Origin: Aggregicoccus sp. 17bor-14
Lineage (GTDB): Bacteria; Myxococcota; Myxococcia; Myxococcales; Myxococcaceae
Direction of reading: 5' to 3'
DNA: 64,000 nucleotides
NCBI RefSeq assembly: GCF_009659535.1
Contig: NZ_VJZZ01000020.1
Coordinates: 1 to 64,000 of the forward strand
Shown here piece after piece: positions 21,140-30,282 of the stretch; position 1 is the stretch's first letter; each line of letters starts with the position of its first letter. The notes beneath the pieces are model-generated. The model was given only the letters and a program-made list of their open reading frames with translations. It had not been told where the DNA came from and searched no databases. The position numbers were made by a program, and so were the translations under genes.

Positions 21140-21190
21140 CGCACATCCCTCACCCCGTCCCTCTGACTCCGTGAAAAAGGGAGAGGGGAC
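21140..21190 (-). repeat. Stop-proximal hairpin repeat, copy 2 (minus orientation)
   Basis: Read on the minus strand, this begins four bases after the catalase stop codon: GTCCCCTCTCCCTTTTT, then a G-rich arm ending GGGGTGAGGGATGTGCG. It matches the order of the copy at 60664-60717 and lies on the same side of its gene, which suggests a terminator-like role. Confidence 0.6.
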
Positions 21191-21193
21191 AGC

Positions 21194-22663
21194 TCAGGTG
21201 CGGTCGCGCAGGTCCGCGACGGCGTCCGCCACGCGCTGGCCGTACTCGGGGTCCGCGGCGCGGAAGTGGGCGAGCGCGCGCTCGATGACGTCCTCGCGGC
21301 TCACCTGCGCGAGGCTGCCGGCGAGGTTGTCCACCAGCCGCTGCTTCGCGTCCTCGGGCATGAGGCGGTAGAGGGCGCCGGCCTGCACGAAGTCATCGTC
21401 CTCGGCGTGGCGCACCGGCGCGTAGGTCCCGGCGGCTCCCTGCAGGGGCAGGGGCGGGGCGAAGGCGTTGCTCTGGCGCGGCCCCTCGTAGCTGTTGGGC
21501 TCGTAGTTGCGCGCGCGCCCGCCGTTCGCATCGAAGCGCATGTGGCCGTCGCGCCCGTAGCTGCGCGCGCCGCCGGGCACCCCCTTGGGCGCGTTCACCG
21601 GCAGCTGGGTGTGGTTGATGCCCAGGCGGTAGCGGTGCGCATCGCCGTAGGCGAAGAGGCGCGCCTGCAGCATGCGGTCCGGCGAGGGGCCGATACCGGG
21701 CACGAAGTTCGAGGGGTCGAAGGCCGCCTGCTCCACCTCGGCGAAGTAGTTGTCCGGGGCGCGCTCGAGCGTGAGCGTGCCCGCCGTGACGAGCGGGTAG
21801 TCCTTGTACGGCCACACCTTGGTGAGGTCGAAGGGGTTGAAGCGGTAGGTCGCCGCGTCGCGCTCGGGCATGAGCTGGATCTTCAGCGTCCAGCTGGGGC
21901 GCTCGCCGCGCTCGAGCGCGTCGTAGAGGTCCTTCTGGTGGTACTGGGGATCCCGCCCGCCGATGGCCTGCGCCTCCTCACTCGTGAGGCAGCGGATGCC
22001 CTGGTCGGTCTTGAAGTGGAACTTCACCCAGTGCCGCTCGCCGTCCGCGTTGACGAAGCTGAAGGTGTGGCTGCCGAAGCCGTCCGTGTGGCGCAAGGAA
22101 GCGGGGATGCCGCGGTCGCCGAACAGCCAGGTGAACTGGTGGGTGGCCTCGGGGGTGTGCCCGAAGAAGTCCCACACGTTGTCCGCCTCCTGGCGGTTGG
22201 TGAAGGGGTCGTACTTCTGCGAGTGGATGAAGTCCGGGAACTTGATGCCGTCGCGCAGGAAGAAGACGGGCGTGTTGTTGCCCACCAGGTCCCAGTTCCC
22301 CTCCTCGGTGTAGAACTTCACGGCGAAGCCGCGCGGGTCGCGCGCCGTGTCCGCAGCGCCGCGGCTGCCGGCCACGGTGCTGAAGCGCAGGAAGAGCGGG
22401 GTGCGCTTGCCCACGGCGCTGAACAGCTTCGCGCGGGTGTAGCGGGGCAGGTCGGGGTTCGTCACCTCAAAGGTGCCGTAGGCGCCCGAGCCCACGGCGT
22501 GCACCACGCGCTCCGGGATGCGCTCGCGGTTGAAGCGCGCGAGCTTCTCCAGCAGGTGATGGTCCTGCAGCAGCACCGGGCCCGCGGGCCCCGCCGTCTG
22601 CGAGTGCTGGTTGTCGGCGACGGGGGCGCCGGCCTCGGTGGTCAGGGTGGGAAGCGTGCTCAC
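21194..22663 (-). CDS. katA: Monofunctional haem catalase (small-subunit type)
   Basis: A 489-residue catalase that converts hydrogen peroxide to water and oxygen. The catalytic His lies in [20 protein letters not shown], the distal Asn in [17 protein letters not shown], and the haem-ligand Tyr region is [17 protein letters not shown]; the size fits clade 3 catalases. I start at the GTG at 22663, which has GAGGAG about ten bases upstream and gives the usual N-terminus; the longer frame to 22756 is low complexity. It is divergent from oxyR with a 125-bp shared promoter region and is followed by an ankyrin gene, so it is probably peroxide-induced through OxyR. Confidence 0.95.
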   Translation of the reverse strand: MSTLPTLTTEAGAPVADNQHSQTAGPAGPVLLQDHHLLEKLARFNRERIPERVVHAVGSGAYGTFEVTNPDLPRYTRAKLFSAVGKRTPLFLRFSTVAGSRGAADTARDPRGFAVKFYTEEGNWDLVGNNTPVFFLRDGIKFPDFIHSQKYDPFTNRQEADNVWDFFGHTPEATHQFTWLFGDRGIPASLRHTDGFGSHTFSFVNADGERHWVKFHFKTDQGIRCLTSEEAQAIGGRDPQYHQKDLYDALERGERPSWTLKIQLMPERDAATYRFNPFDLTKVWPYKDYPLVTAGTLTLERAPDNYFAEVEQAAFDPSNFVPGIGPSPDRMLQARLFAYGDAHRYRLGINHTQLPVNAPKGVPGGARSYGRDGHMRFDANGGRARNYEPNSYEGPRQSNAFAPPLPLQGAAGTYAPVRHAEDDDFVQAGALYRLMPEDAKQRLVDNLAGSLAQVSREDVIERALAHFRAADPEYGQRVADAVADLRDRT

Positions 22664-22772
22664 GTGCCGTCTCTCCTCGCGGTCCCGCGCGTCCAGGGGG
22701 AGCGCCTTGCCGCGACGGGGTGAGTAGCGCGGGGGCGGGTGAGCTCTCCAAGACATCGTCTGGATGGTCGTG

Positions 22773-22787
22773 ATAACCCGGGGCTAT
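22773..22787. promoter_or_regulatory. Candidate OxyR half-operator
   Basis: ATAA-CCCGGGG-CTAT matches the OxyR element ATAG-N7-CTAT at seven of eight specified bases, and is part of the perfect inverted repeat GATA-N9-TATC (22772-22788). It ends one base before the oxyR ATG, in the region shared with the divergent catalase gene. A second element at the standard distance is only weakly matched. Binding is inferred. Confidence 0.5.
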
Positions 22788-22788
22788 C

Positions 22789-23718
22789 ATGGCCCGCACG
22801 CCCTCCCTCCAGGACTTCACCCTGCGCCAGCTCGAGTACGTGGTGGCGGTGGCCGACGCGCTCGGCTTCCGCCGCGCCGCCGAGCGCTGTCACGTCTCGC
22901 AGCCCGCGCTCAGCAGCCAGGTGCGCCATGTGGAGGAGGCGCTGGGGGTACAGCTCTTCGAGCGCGACCAGCGCCGCGTGCTGCTCACGGCCGCGGGCGA
23001 GCAGCTGGTGGCGCGCGCGCGCCGCGTCCTGGTGGAGGCGCAGGATCTCCTCGCGCTCGCGCGCGGGCTCGCCGAGCCGCTCAGCGGCCCCCTGCGCCTG
23101 GGCGTCATCCCCACGGTGGCGCCCTACGTGCTGCCCGAGGTGGTGCCGGCCATCGCCCGCGCGCACCCGCGCCTGCGCCTGCTCATCCGCGAGGAGACGA
23201 CGGCGCATGTGGTGCGCGGGCTCGAGGAGGGGCGGCTCGAGGTGGGGCTGCTCGCGCTGGAGGCGGAGACGGGGGGCCTGGAGAGCGAGGTGCTCGCGCA
23301 GGACCCCTTCGTGCTCGCGGCGCCCCCGGGCCACGCGCTCTCGAAGCGCCGCTCCCTGCGCCCGGACGACCTCCACGGCCTGCCCGTGCTGCTGCTGGAT
23401 GACGGGCACTGCTTTCGCCGCCAGGCGCTCGCGCTGTGCAGCCGCGGGGGCGCAGCCGAGGCGGACTTCCGCGCGACGAGCCTCACCACGCTCGCGCAGA
23501 TGGTGGCGAGCGGCGCGGGCGTGACCCTGCTGCCCCAGCTCGCGGTGACGGCGGAGAACCGGGGCGGGCAGCTCGCCACCGTGCCCTTCGCGCAGCCCGC
23601 GCCCGCGCGCACGCTCGCGCTGGTGTGGCGCCCGGGCTACCCCGGCGCCCCCGGCCTGCGCCTGCTCGCGGCCACCCTGCGCGCGGCGTGGCCCTCGGGG
23701 CGCGCGGCGCGCACCTAA
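22789..23718 (+). CDS. oxyR: Hydrogen-peroxide-sensing LysR-type regulator OxyR
   Basis: A 309-residue LysR-family activator. The helix-turn-helix is FRRAAERCHVSQPALSSQVRHVEEALG (about residues 28-54). The sensor domain contains the OxyR signature DGHCFRRQALALC, whose two Cys are nine residues apart as in the Cys199/Cys208 pair of the Escherichia coli protein that forms the peroxide-induced disulfide. The ATG at 22789 has no room for a ribosome site other than the operator-like sequence, so the message may be leaderless. The stop codon TAA at 23716-23718 is built from a TA target duplication plus the first base of an insertion element; before the insertion it would have been TAG with no change in the protein. 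Confidence 0.93.
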   Translation: MARTPSLQDFTLRQLEYVVAVADALGFRRAAERCHVSQPALSSQVRHVEEALGVQLFERDQRRVLLTAAGEQLVARARRVLVEAQDLLALARGLAEPLSGPLRLGVIPTVAPYVLPEVVPAIARAHPRLRLLIREETTAHVVRGLEEGRLEVGLLALEAETGGLESEVLAQDPFVLAAPPGHALSKRRSLRPDDLHGLPVLLLDDGHCFRRQALALCSRGGAAEADFRATSLTTLAQMVASGAGVTLLPQLAVTAENRGGQLATVPFAQPAPARTLALVWRPGYPGAPGLRLLAATLRAAWPSGRAART

Positions 23719-24801
23719 GTCAGTCCTAAGAAGTTCTTGCACAGGTTCGCACGGAGCCTGCGAATCCAGAAGGTGGGCGAGAGGATGCCCGCCTTCGTCA
23801 GCACCTCCTGTGGGGACAGGCTCCAGAGGTAGCTGGCGGTGCGGTCCAGCTCGTCGTCGAGGCTTGCGTACTGGTGGTTGGCCAGCACGTCGCCCTTGGC
23901 GGCCCTCCACAGGTGGTCCATGGGGTTGAGGTGCGGGCAGCGCTTGGGCAGGAAGACGAGGAGGATGAGGAGCTCGTCTGCGAGGCGCTGAGAGGCGCGG
24001 GCGGTGTGGCTGGCGTCCGAGTCCAGGACGAGCACCAGAGGCCCGCGCGGGTGGCGGCGGCGCAGGTGGCGCAGGAAGGCGCAGAAGTCCTCGGCGCGCT
24101 GCGCGGTGCGCGCCAGCAGGTGCACCTCGCCGGAGAGGGGGTCGACGGCGCCGAAGAGGACGCACCTGGCGTTGCGGCCGGTGAGCAGCACCTGCCGGGG
24201 CGCAGCGCCCTGAAGCGCCCAGCAGGCGCGCAGGGGCGGAAACAGCAGCAAGTCCGTCTCATCCAGAAACAGCACGCGCGCCAGGGGAAGCCAGAAGCCC
24301 AGCGTCCAGCGCACTGCGCGCTTTTTTCTCTCGCTCCGGGTCCGGGGCGAGCGTGTAGCGGGGTCGCTTCCAGCGGTAGCCCAGCCGGTGCACCGCCTCG
24401 CGCAGCGTGTCGTCACTGACGCGCGGCGCCCCCTCTGCCTCCAGTTGCGCGCGCAACGTGGCCACCGTCCAGCCCGTGCAGAAGAAGCCGAAGTCTTCGG
24501 GCGAGCGGGCGAGCAGCTGCTGCAGCCTGCGCCGCTGCGCGGCCTGCAGCAGCGGCGGCCGCCCGCTGCGCACTCGGTCCGCCAGCGCCTCGGGCTTCTG
24601 GGCTCGCCACAGCCGACGCAGCCAGCCGTGCACCGTGCTGCGACTCACACCCATCAACGTCGCCACGCGCCCGGGCCGCTCACCCTCCAGCACCTGCAGC
24701 ACCGCCACCAGCCGGCGCGCCAGGCGCGCATCCGGCGTCCCGCGCATCATCCGCCGCACGCGCTCACGCAGTGCGCGTGCCTTCACTCTGTCCGGCACCA
24801 T
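23715..24801 (-). CDS. IS630-family transposase encoded in two overlapping frames
   Basis: The first frame (24801 to 24259, 180 residues from the ATG) carries the helix-turn-helix half: LARRLVAVLQVLEGERPGRVATLMGVSRSTVHGWLRR. The catalytic half is read in the other frame (about 24330 to 23715): VLFLDETDLLLFP, VLVLDSDASH and LNPMDHLWRAAKGDV, giving a DDD-type triad where many IS630 members have Glu last. The frames meet at an A6 run (T6 on the plus strand, 24322-24327), where losing one A, or a +1 shift, joins them. This could be slippage-controlled expression or an inactivating mutation. The stop codon TAG of the catalytic half is formed by the TA target duplication and a flanking base, outside the element. 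Confidence 0.8.
23718..23743 (+). repeat. Left terminal inverted repeat of the IS630 element
   Basis: The 26 bases from AGTCAGTCC to TTGCACA match the reverse complement of 24830-24855 at 18 positions. The adjoining TA at 23716-23717 is the target duplication. Confidence 0.8.
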
Positions 24802-24829
24802 GCCCAACCAGTAGGCACCGGCAGAGTGG

Positions 24830-24855
24830 TGTGCAAAGACTTTCCCGGACCTACT
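24830..24855 (-). repeat. Right terminal inverted repeat of the IS630 element
   Basis: Read on the minus strand, the 26 bases from AGTAGGTCCGGG to TTGCACA pair with the left end. The TA at 24856-24857 completes the target duplication. Confidence 0.8.
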
Positions 24856-24863
24856 TAGCCGCT

Positions 24864-27143
24864 TCAGTGCACGGCCGGCGGCGCCTCGAGCGCGCAGTCC
24901 TGCTCCGGCTCGCGCGGGGGCACGAAGAAGGTGCGCGGGTTGCGGCGGAAGGCGCTCGCCACCCCGCGCGCGAGCACCAGGCTGCTGCCGCGGGGCACGT
25001 CCCGCGCGCGCAGCGCCACGGCGAGCGCGAGCGCGAAGGAGACGCCGAAGTTGAGCAGCCCCACCAGCCCCACGCCCAGCACCGCGGCGAGGAAGTCCGG
25101 CTCGAGCGCGGCCTGCGGCCCCAGCGCCGCGCCCGCGAGCGCGAGGCTGCCGAAGGACAGCGTCACGTGGCGCACCTCGAGGTGCACGCCGAAGAAGCCG
25201 GCCACCGCGGGCGTCATCGCGAGCAGGAAGCCGAGGCACACCAGGCCGCCCACGGGACCCACCTGCCGCAGCACCAGTCTGCCCAGGGCCTCGGCGCGCT
25301 GCGGGCCCAGCACGCGGCGCACGCCGCGATGTGCGGCGATCGCCTCCGGCAGCCGCCGGTACACCGCCCAGTTCTCCATCCACCCGCCCGTCACCGAGGC
25401 CATCCACAGCATCACGCCGGTGAGCGCGGCGAAGGGCAGGCAGAGGCTCTTCCACGGGTGCAGGCTGTGCACCACGTACTGGGCCTGCTCGGGCGTGAGC
25501 AGCGCGCGCCCGGAGAGCAGCTGCACCGCGAGCGCGAGCCCCACGCCCGCCGGCAGCACCATGGAGAGGTTGCCCAGCGCGGCGGCGAGCTGCGAGCGGG
25601 TGATGCGCGCGATGAGCTCCACCAGGCGCTCGAGCCGCCCACTCTCCTGCAGGCCCGGCGCGCCGGTGAGGTCCGTGGCGCCCTCGTCGCGCGCGAGCGC
25701 ACCGGCGAGCGCGGCGGCCGTCATGGAGGGCTGCTTCGTGGCGAGCGTGAAGCCCAGGAACTGCATCAGCACGAAGCTGCCCGCGTAGTTGAGCGAGGCG
25801 AAGAGCCCCACGAAGAAGGGCGCGAGGCTGAGCGTGCCCAGCGTCACCTTGATGGCCGCGGTGAAGGCGGTGAGCAGGCCGCCTCCGGCCGCCGAGTGCA
25901 CCATCTGGTGCCACTCGGCGCGCGTGGCCGTGATGTAGTGCTCGCCGCTCACCCCCGCGCGCTCGATGACCTTGCGCGCAAGCTGCCGCACGTTGCCCTG
26001 CACCAGCGCGCCCACCGAGCGGTCCTCGCGGCTGCGGCGCACCAGCACGCTGAGCAGCGCGAGCCCCTCCGCCCAGCGCGCCTCGCCGCGCGGCGCCGCG
26101 AGCACCCGCGCGATGCGCCCCATGCGCAGGAGCCCCCGCCGGATGCGCTCGAGCCGGTACACCAGGTCCACGCTGACGCCGTAGTGCTCCAGGTGCTGGT
26201 GCACCGTGGCCACCACGCCGTGGCACTCCTCGAGCGCCTGCCCCAGCTCGCGCAGCGCCTCCGGGTGCCCGTCGCGCGACACCATCGAGTCCGCTACCCG
26301 GCGCAGGCGCAGGAAGGGGTTCGCGCGCAGCGCGTGGCCCGGCAGCCGGTCCAGCACCGCGGGCGAGAGCCCCAGCGAGGCCGTGCGCACCGAGAGCACC
26401 ACCAGCGCGTCCAGCAGCCAGCCGCGCACCTGCGCCGAGGGCTCCACCTCGGGCGGGGTCCACTCACCCAGCTGCAGCGCGAGCCGCGCCACGGCGGCCG
26501 GCGGCAGCGACGAGAGCCAGGCCGCGTCCGCCTCGCGGGGAAAGAGCCGCGGCAGCAGCGCGCTCAGCTCGCCCTCCTCGGGCGGGGTGGGCAGCAGCTT
26601 GCGCGCGAAGCGGTCCGTCACCTCGCCCACGAAGCCCTGTCCGCCGGGCACGCCCACCTGCGCGAAGAGCTTCAGCCCCTGGCTGCCGGCGAGCACCGCG
26701 CGCACCAGGCGCCCCACGTGCGCGCGCGCCTCGGGCAGCGTCTCCAGCACCCGCGCGAGCAGCAGCAGCCGGGCGTGGGGCAGCGCCGCCGCGGCGCTGT
26801 CCGGCGGCACGGGGATGAGGACCTCGTCCGCCGCCTCCGCACCCGCCGGCTCCGGCTCGGGCTCCGGCAGCGGGGTGCGCTGCGGCTCCTTCAGCCAGCG
26901 CACCAGCGCCTCCAGCCAGCCGGTGCGGGCTTCGAACCCTCCGGACTGGATCCCCGCCGGCTCGCCGCCCAGGACGGCGGCCCGGCACAGGAGCGCGTAG
27001 AGGTCGCGCACGGCGGGGTGGCCGGGCGCGCGCGGGCAGAAATGCGCACAGAACGCGTCCGCCTCGCGCGCGCTGGGCGCTCGCGAGGCGGGGAGCAGGG
27101 GGAGGTCGACGTCGGCGGGGGACTCGCGGGAGGGCGTGAGCAT
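24864..27143 (-). CDS. COG4389 'site-specific recombinase' (Gcr) family membrane protein
   Basis: A 759-residue protein of the family named Gcr or site-specific recombinase in databases. The N-terminal about 350 residues are soluble and helical; the C-terminal about 400 are polytopic membrane (hydrophobic helices from about residue 415 onward). Recognisable family blocks are GEHYITATRAEWHQMVHSAAGGG and LLTAFTAAIKVTLGTLSLAPFFVG, and NYAGSFVLMQFLGFTLATKQPSMTAA. Nothing resembles a recombinase active site, so the family name is probably wrong and the function unknown. The ATG at 27143 opens the conserved frame. Its stop lies six bases beyond the insertion element; before insertion it ended only five bases from the oxyR stop. 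Confidence 0.75.
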   Translation of the reverse strand: MLTPSRESPADVDLPLLPASRAPSAREADAFCAHFCPRAPGHPAVRDLYALLCRAAVLGGEPAGIQSGGFEARTGWLEALVRWLKEPQRTPLPEPEPEPAGAEAADEVLIPVPPDSAAAALPHARLLLLARVLETLPEARAHVGRLVRAVLAGSQGLKLFAQVGVPGGQGFVGEVTDRFARKLLPTPPEEGELSALLPRLFPREADAAWLSSLPPAAVARLALQLGEWTPPEVEPSAQVRGWLLDALVVLSVRTASLGLSPAVLDRLPGHALRANPFLRLRRVADSMVSRDGHPEALRELGQALEECHGVVATVHQHLEHYGVSVDLVYRLERIRRGLLRMGRIARVLAAPRGEARWAEGLALLSVLVRRSREDRSVGALVQGNVRQLARKVIERAGVSGEHYITATRAEWHQMVHSAAGGGLLTAFTAAIKVTLGTLSLAPFFVGLFASLNYAGSFVLMQFLGFTLATKQPSMTAAALAGALARDEGATDLTGAPGLQESGRLERLVELIARITRSQLAAALGNLSMVLPAGVGLALAVQLLSGRALLTPEQAQYVVHSLHPWKSLCLPFAALTGVMLWMASVTGGWMENWAVYRRLPEAIAAHRGVRRVLGPQRAEALGRLVLRQVGPVGGLVCLGFLLAMTPAVAGFFGVHLEVRHVTLSFGSLALAGAALGPQAALEPDFLAAVLGVGLVGLLNFGVSFALALAVALRARDVPRGSSLVLARGVASAFRRNPRTFFVPPREPEQDCALEAPPAVH

Positions 27144-27238
27144 CGCGACTTCGCACGCTGACGCCCCCCATTCCCGCGGTCAAACTACTTTGCACTCAAA
27201 CAGGTTGCCTGCCTGCTCGAGCGTCCGCTCCCGGCGGA

Positions 27239-27862
27239 TTACTTCGCTGCGACGCCCTGCTTCACGGCCTCGGCGCGCAGTGCCTTCATCACAGCCTCCC
27301 ACCCGCCCTCCTTGAGGAGCGGGCGCACCTGCTCGTCGCGCAGGCCGGTGAGCATGGAGTCGCCGAGCGAGGTGACGTCCAGCACCTTCCAGCCGCCCGC
27401 GCCCTTGAGCACGGAGTACTTCACCTTCATCTCCTGCTTCTTGAGCGGGTGGAGGATGAGGATGGTGCTGCCCACGGTGGCGGTGTCGCCGCCCGCGCCC
27501 AGCTTCGGGTCCTCGTACTGCACGGCCTGCAGGTACTTGAACTTCTCGCGCAGCTCCGGGAAGGCGCGCTTGGCGAGCACCGCGTGGAAGAGGCGGGTGA
27601 ACTCCTTGCGCTGCGCCTCGGTGCCCTTCTGCCAGTCGTCACCGAAGAGGAACTTGCCCTGCGCGTCGCCGTCGAACTGCTGCAGCGCGAGCGCGTCCTT
27701 GCCGTAGCGCACGCCGCTGATGAGCGTGGTGAGCGGCTTGATGGGGGCCTTGTCCGCGGCGGTGCTGGCGGCAGCAGGCGCGGCGGCACCGTCCGCAGCG
27801 AGCGCCGGCGCGGCGAGAGAGAGGGCAGACAGCAGAGCGAGGGACTGCAGGCGGGAGATCAC
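27239..27862 (-). CDS. MlaC/Ttg2D-family periplasmic lipid-binding protein
   Basis: A 207-residue secreted protein. The signal peptide has a Leu/Ala-rich core ending APALAADG at about residue 21. The mature part has the MlaC pattern: conserved FLFGDDWQKGTEAQRKEFTRLFHAVLAKR, KYLQAVQYEDPKLG, and GGWKVLDVTSLGDSMLTGLRDEQVRPLLKEGGWEAVMKALR. MlaC carries phospholipids between outer and inner membrane in the Mla system. The GTG at 27862 has GGAGGAAG eight bases upstream, and the longer frame to 28129 has no support. No other mla gene is nearby, so the protein is either a stray subunit or works with components elsewhere. Confidence 0.85.
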   Translation of the reverse strand: MISRLQSLALLSALSLAAPALAADGAAAPAAASTAADKAPIKPLTTLISGVRYGKDALALQQFDGDAQGKFLFGDDWQKGTEAQRKEFTRLFHAVLAKRAFPELREKFKYLQAVQYEDPKLGAGGDTATVGSTILILHPLKKQEMKVKYSVLKGAGGWKVLDVTSLGDSMLTGLRDEQVRPLLKEGGWEAVMKALRAEAVKQGVAAK

Positions 27863-28057
27863 GAGAGGGCTTCCTCCAGACAAGGGCGCGCAGGGTGCGC
27901 GCACGGCAAAAAGGGGAGCAGGCAGGGGTGCTGCTCCAGGGCAACGAGTACACCTGAACGGCCGGGGCCGGACAAAATTCACCCCCTCACCGGACGCCTG
28001 CCCGCCCGAGCGTGGGCGGCCCCGGCAGGGACGCAATTTCCAGGGCGGTCGCGGGGT

Positions 28058-28087
28058 TTGACTGCATTCCGCACCGGGGTCTAGTGT
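28058..28087 (+). promoter_or_regulatory. Sigma70-type promoter of metK
   Basis: TTGACT at 28058-28063 and TAGTGT at 28082-28087 are separated by 18 bp, a good -35 and acceptable -10, about 40 bp before the metK ATG. The leader is too short for a SAM riboswitch. Confidence 0.55.
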
Positions 28088-28127
28088 CCGCCGACTTTTG
28101 CGGCCCCCGCCGTTACTCTGAGACGAC

Positions 28128-29315
<1,188 letters not shown>

Positions 29316-29346
29316 GCCGCCTCAGGCAGAGCTGACGTACCCCGCG

Positions 29347-29386
29347 CGCGCGGGCTTCCCTCCGGGAGGCCCGCGCGTCGTGTTTT
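29347..29386 (+). terminator. Rho-independent terminator of metK
   Basis: A 14-bp stem (CGCGCGGGCTTCCC with GGGAGGCCCGCGCG, one G-U pair) with a 3-base loop starts 31 bp after the metK stop and is followed by TCGTGTTTT. The T run is short but the stem is very stable. Confidence 0.75.
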
Positions 29387-29696
29387 CGGAGCCCGTGCGC
29401 CGTTGCAGCCCGCACCGTTGCAAACGCGTGGCGGTTGCGCCGCGGGGCCGGGGAATGGGCGCGCGCGTGTCCGCGCGTGGGATGCGCGCCCGTGCGTGGG
29501 ACGCACTGCGCATTCGCCGGCTGCAGCGAGTGGGTGCGTCGCTGCAGCGAACCCGCTCGCCGGGGCCGTCTCTCCGGCCGCTCTCCGAGTGCTCCTGCGC
29601 GCTCGCGCCGCCTCATTTTTTGTCGCGATACGCGTGCGGGGGCTTCGGCATTGCCTCTCTTGAATGGGTCAAGAACCCCTGCACCGAGGCTGTGAC
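29387..29696. other. 310-bp gene-free region with short direct repeats upstream of a secreted protein
   Basis: No gene is supported here. It contains GCTGCAGCGA twice (29520-29529 and 29541-29550, 21 bp apart, two helical turns), GCGTGGGA twice (29475 and 29494, 19 bp apart), three TTGC-cored short repeats around 29400-29430, and an inverted repeat near 29660. It looks like a regulatory region for the downstream gene. Confidence 0.5.
29658..29674. promoter_or_regulatory. Inverted repeat TCTTGA-N5-TCAAGA
   Basis: Perfect 6-bp arms with a 5-bp spacer lie 22 bp before the ATG at 29697, where a repressor or activator could cover the promoter or ribosome site. No known operator is matched. Confidence 0.35.
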
Positions 29697-30128
29697 ATGA
29701 ACAAGCGACTGACGGGCGTGCTGACGGGACTCATGCTGGTGGTGCCGGCGATGGCGCTGGCAAAGCCCCCCGAAGAGCGGGACTCGCAAAAGATCGAGAA
29801 CAGCCAGACCTTCGGCCGCATCAACGCGCCCGGTGGCGCAGAGGCGATCAACACCAACATGCGCTCCAAGGCCGAGCGCAAGTGGGCGAGCGACGGCAAG
29901 GTGAAGGCCCGCAGCCAGGTGGTGGGGACGCTCGTCGACATGCGCAGCAAGGTCATGTACGTGCGCGTGAACAGCGGCGCGGTGGTGCCCATCGACGGGC
30001 GCGACCTCGCCTTCCACAAGGCGCTCAACAAGGGCGACGAGCTGCGCGCCACCTTCGTGGTGGACGACGACCTGACCAACGTCGCCACGGGCGTGGAGCG
30101 CGCGGTGAGCACCGGCGCGGGCGGGTAG
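29697..30128 (+). CDS. Small secreted protein of unknown function
   Basis: A 143-residue protein with a clear signal peptide (basic MNKR, hydrophobic core, cleavage after AMALA near residue 22). The mature part has a charged stretch with KIENSQTFGRINAPGGAEAINTNMRSKAERKW, then a short beta-rich domain (GTLVDMRSKVMYVRVNSGAVVPIDGRDLAFHKALNKGDELRATFVVDDDLTNVATGVERA) that reads like a small barrel. The ATG at 29697 has GAGG seven bases upstream. Family not recognised; probably periplasmic. Its long, repeat-rich upstream region suggests regulated expression. Confidence 0.75.
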   Translation: MNKRLTGVLTGLMLVVPAMALAKPPEERDSQKIENSQTFGRINAPGGAEAINTNMRSKAERKWASDGKVKARSQVVGTLVDMRSKVMYVRVNSGAVVPIDGRDLAFHKALNKGDELRATFVVDDDLTNVATGVERAVSTGAGG

Positions 30129-30282
30129 AGCGCGCACGCGCTTCGAGTGCAGTGCTCGAGGGGATGGGGCCGTCCCGGGGGTGGCGGCCGGGAGGGGGCC
30201 CTCGACGTGGCGAGCGGCGTACATCCGCGCGCGCTTGGGGCTTGCTGGGGGGGAGGGGAGGGCATACATCCGGCCTCTCCCT

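Larger units (their letters stand above)
23718..24855 (-). mobile_element. IS630-family insertion sequence, 1138 bp
   Basis: The element is bounded by imperfect 26-bp inverted repeats (18 of 26 matching, starting AGT and ending TTGCACA) and flanked by TA at 23716-23717 and 24856-24857, the target duplication expected for IS630/Tc1 elements. It encodes one transposase in two frames. It sits between oxyR and the convergent Gcr-family gene, exactly in the oxyR stop codon. Only one copy is in the window. Confidence 0.88.

Noticed and set aside
24864-27143. Site-specific recombinase next to the IS element as part of the mobile element
   Set aside because: The gene lies outside the terminal repeats and TA duplications, is a COG4389 membrane protein, and has no recombinase catalytic motifs. 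The neighbourhood is accidental.
28064-28127. Possible SAM riboswitch before metK
   Set aside because: The leader from the predicted promoter to the ATG is only about 40 bases, too short for any known SAM aptamer, and no conserved core is visible.
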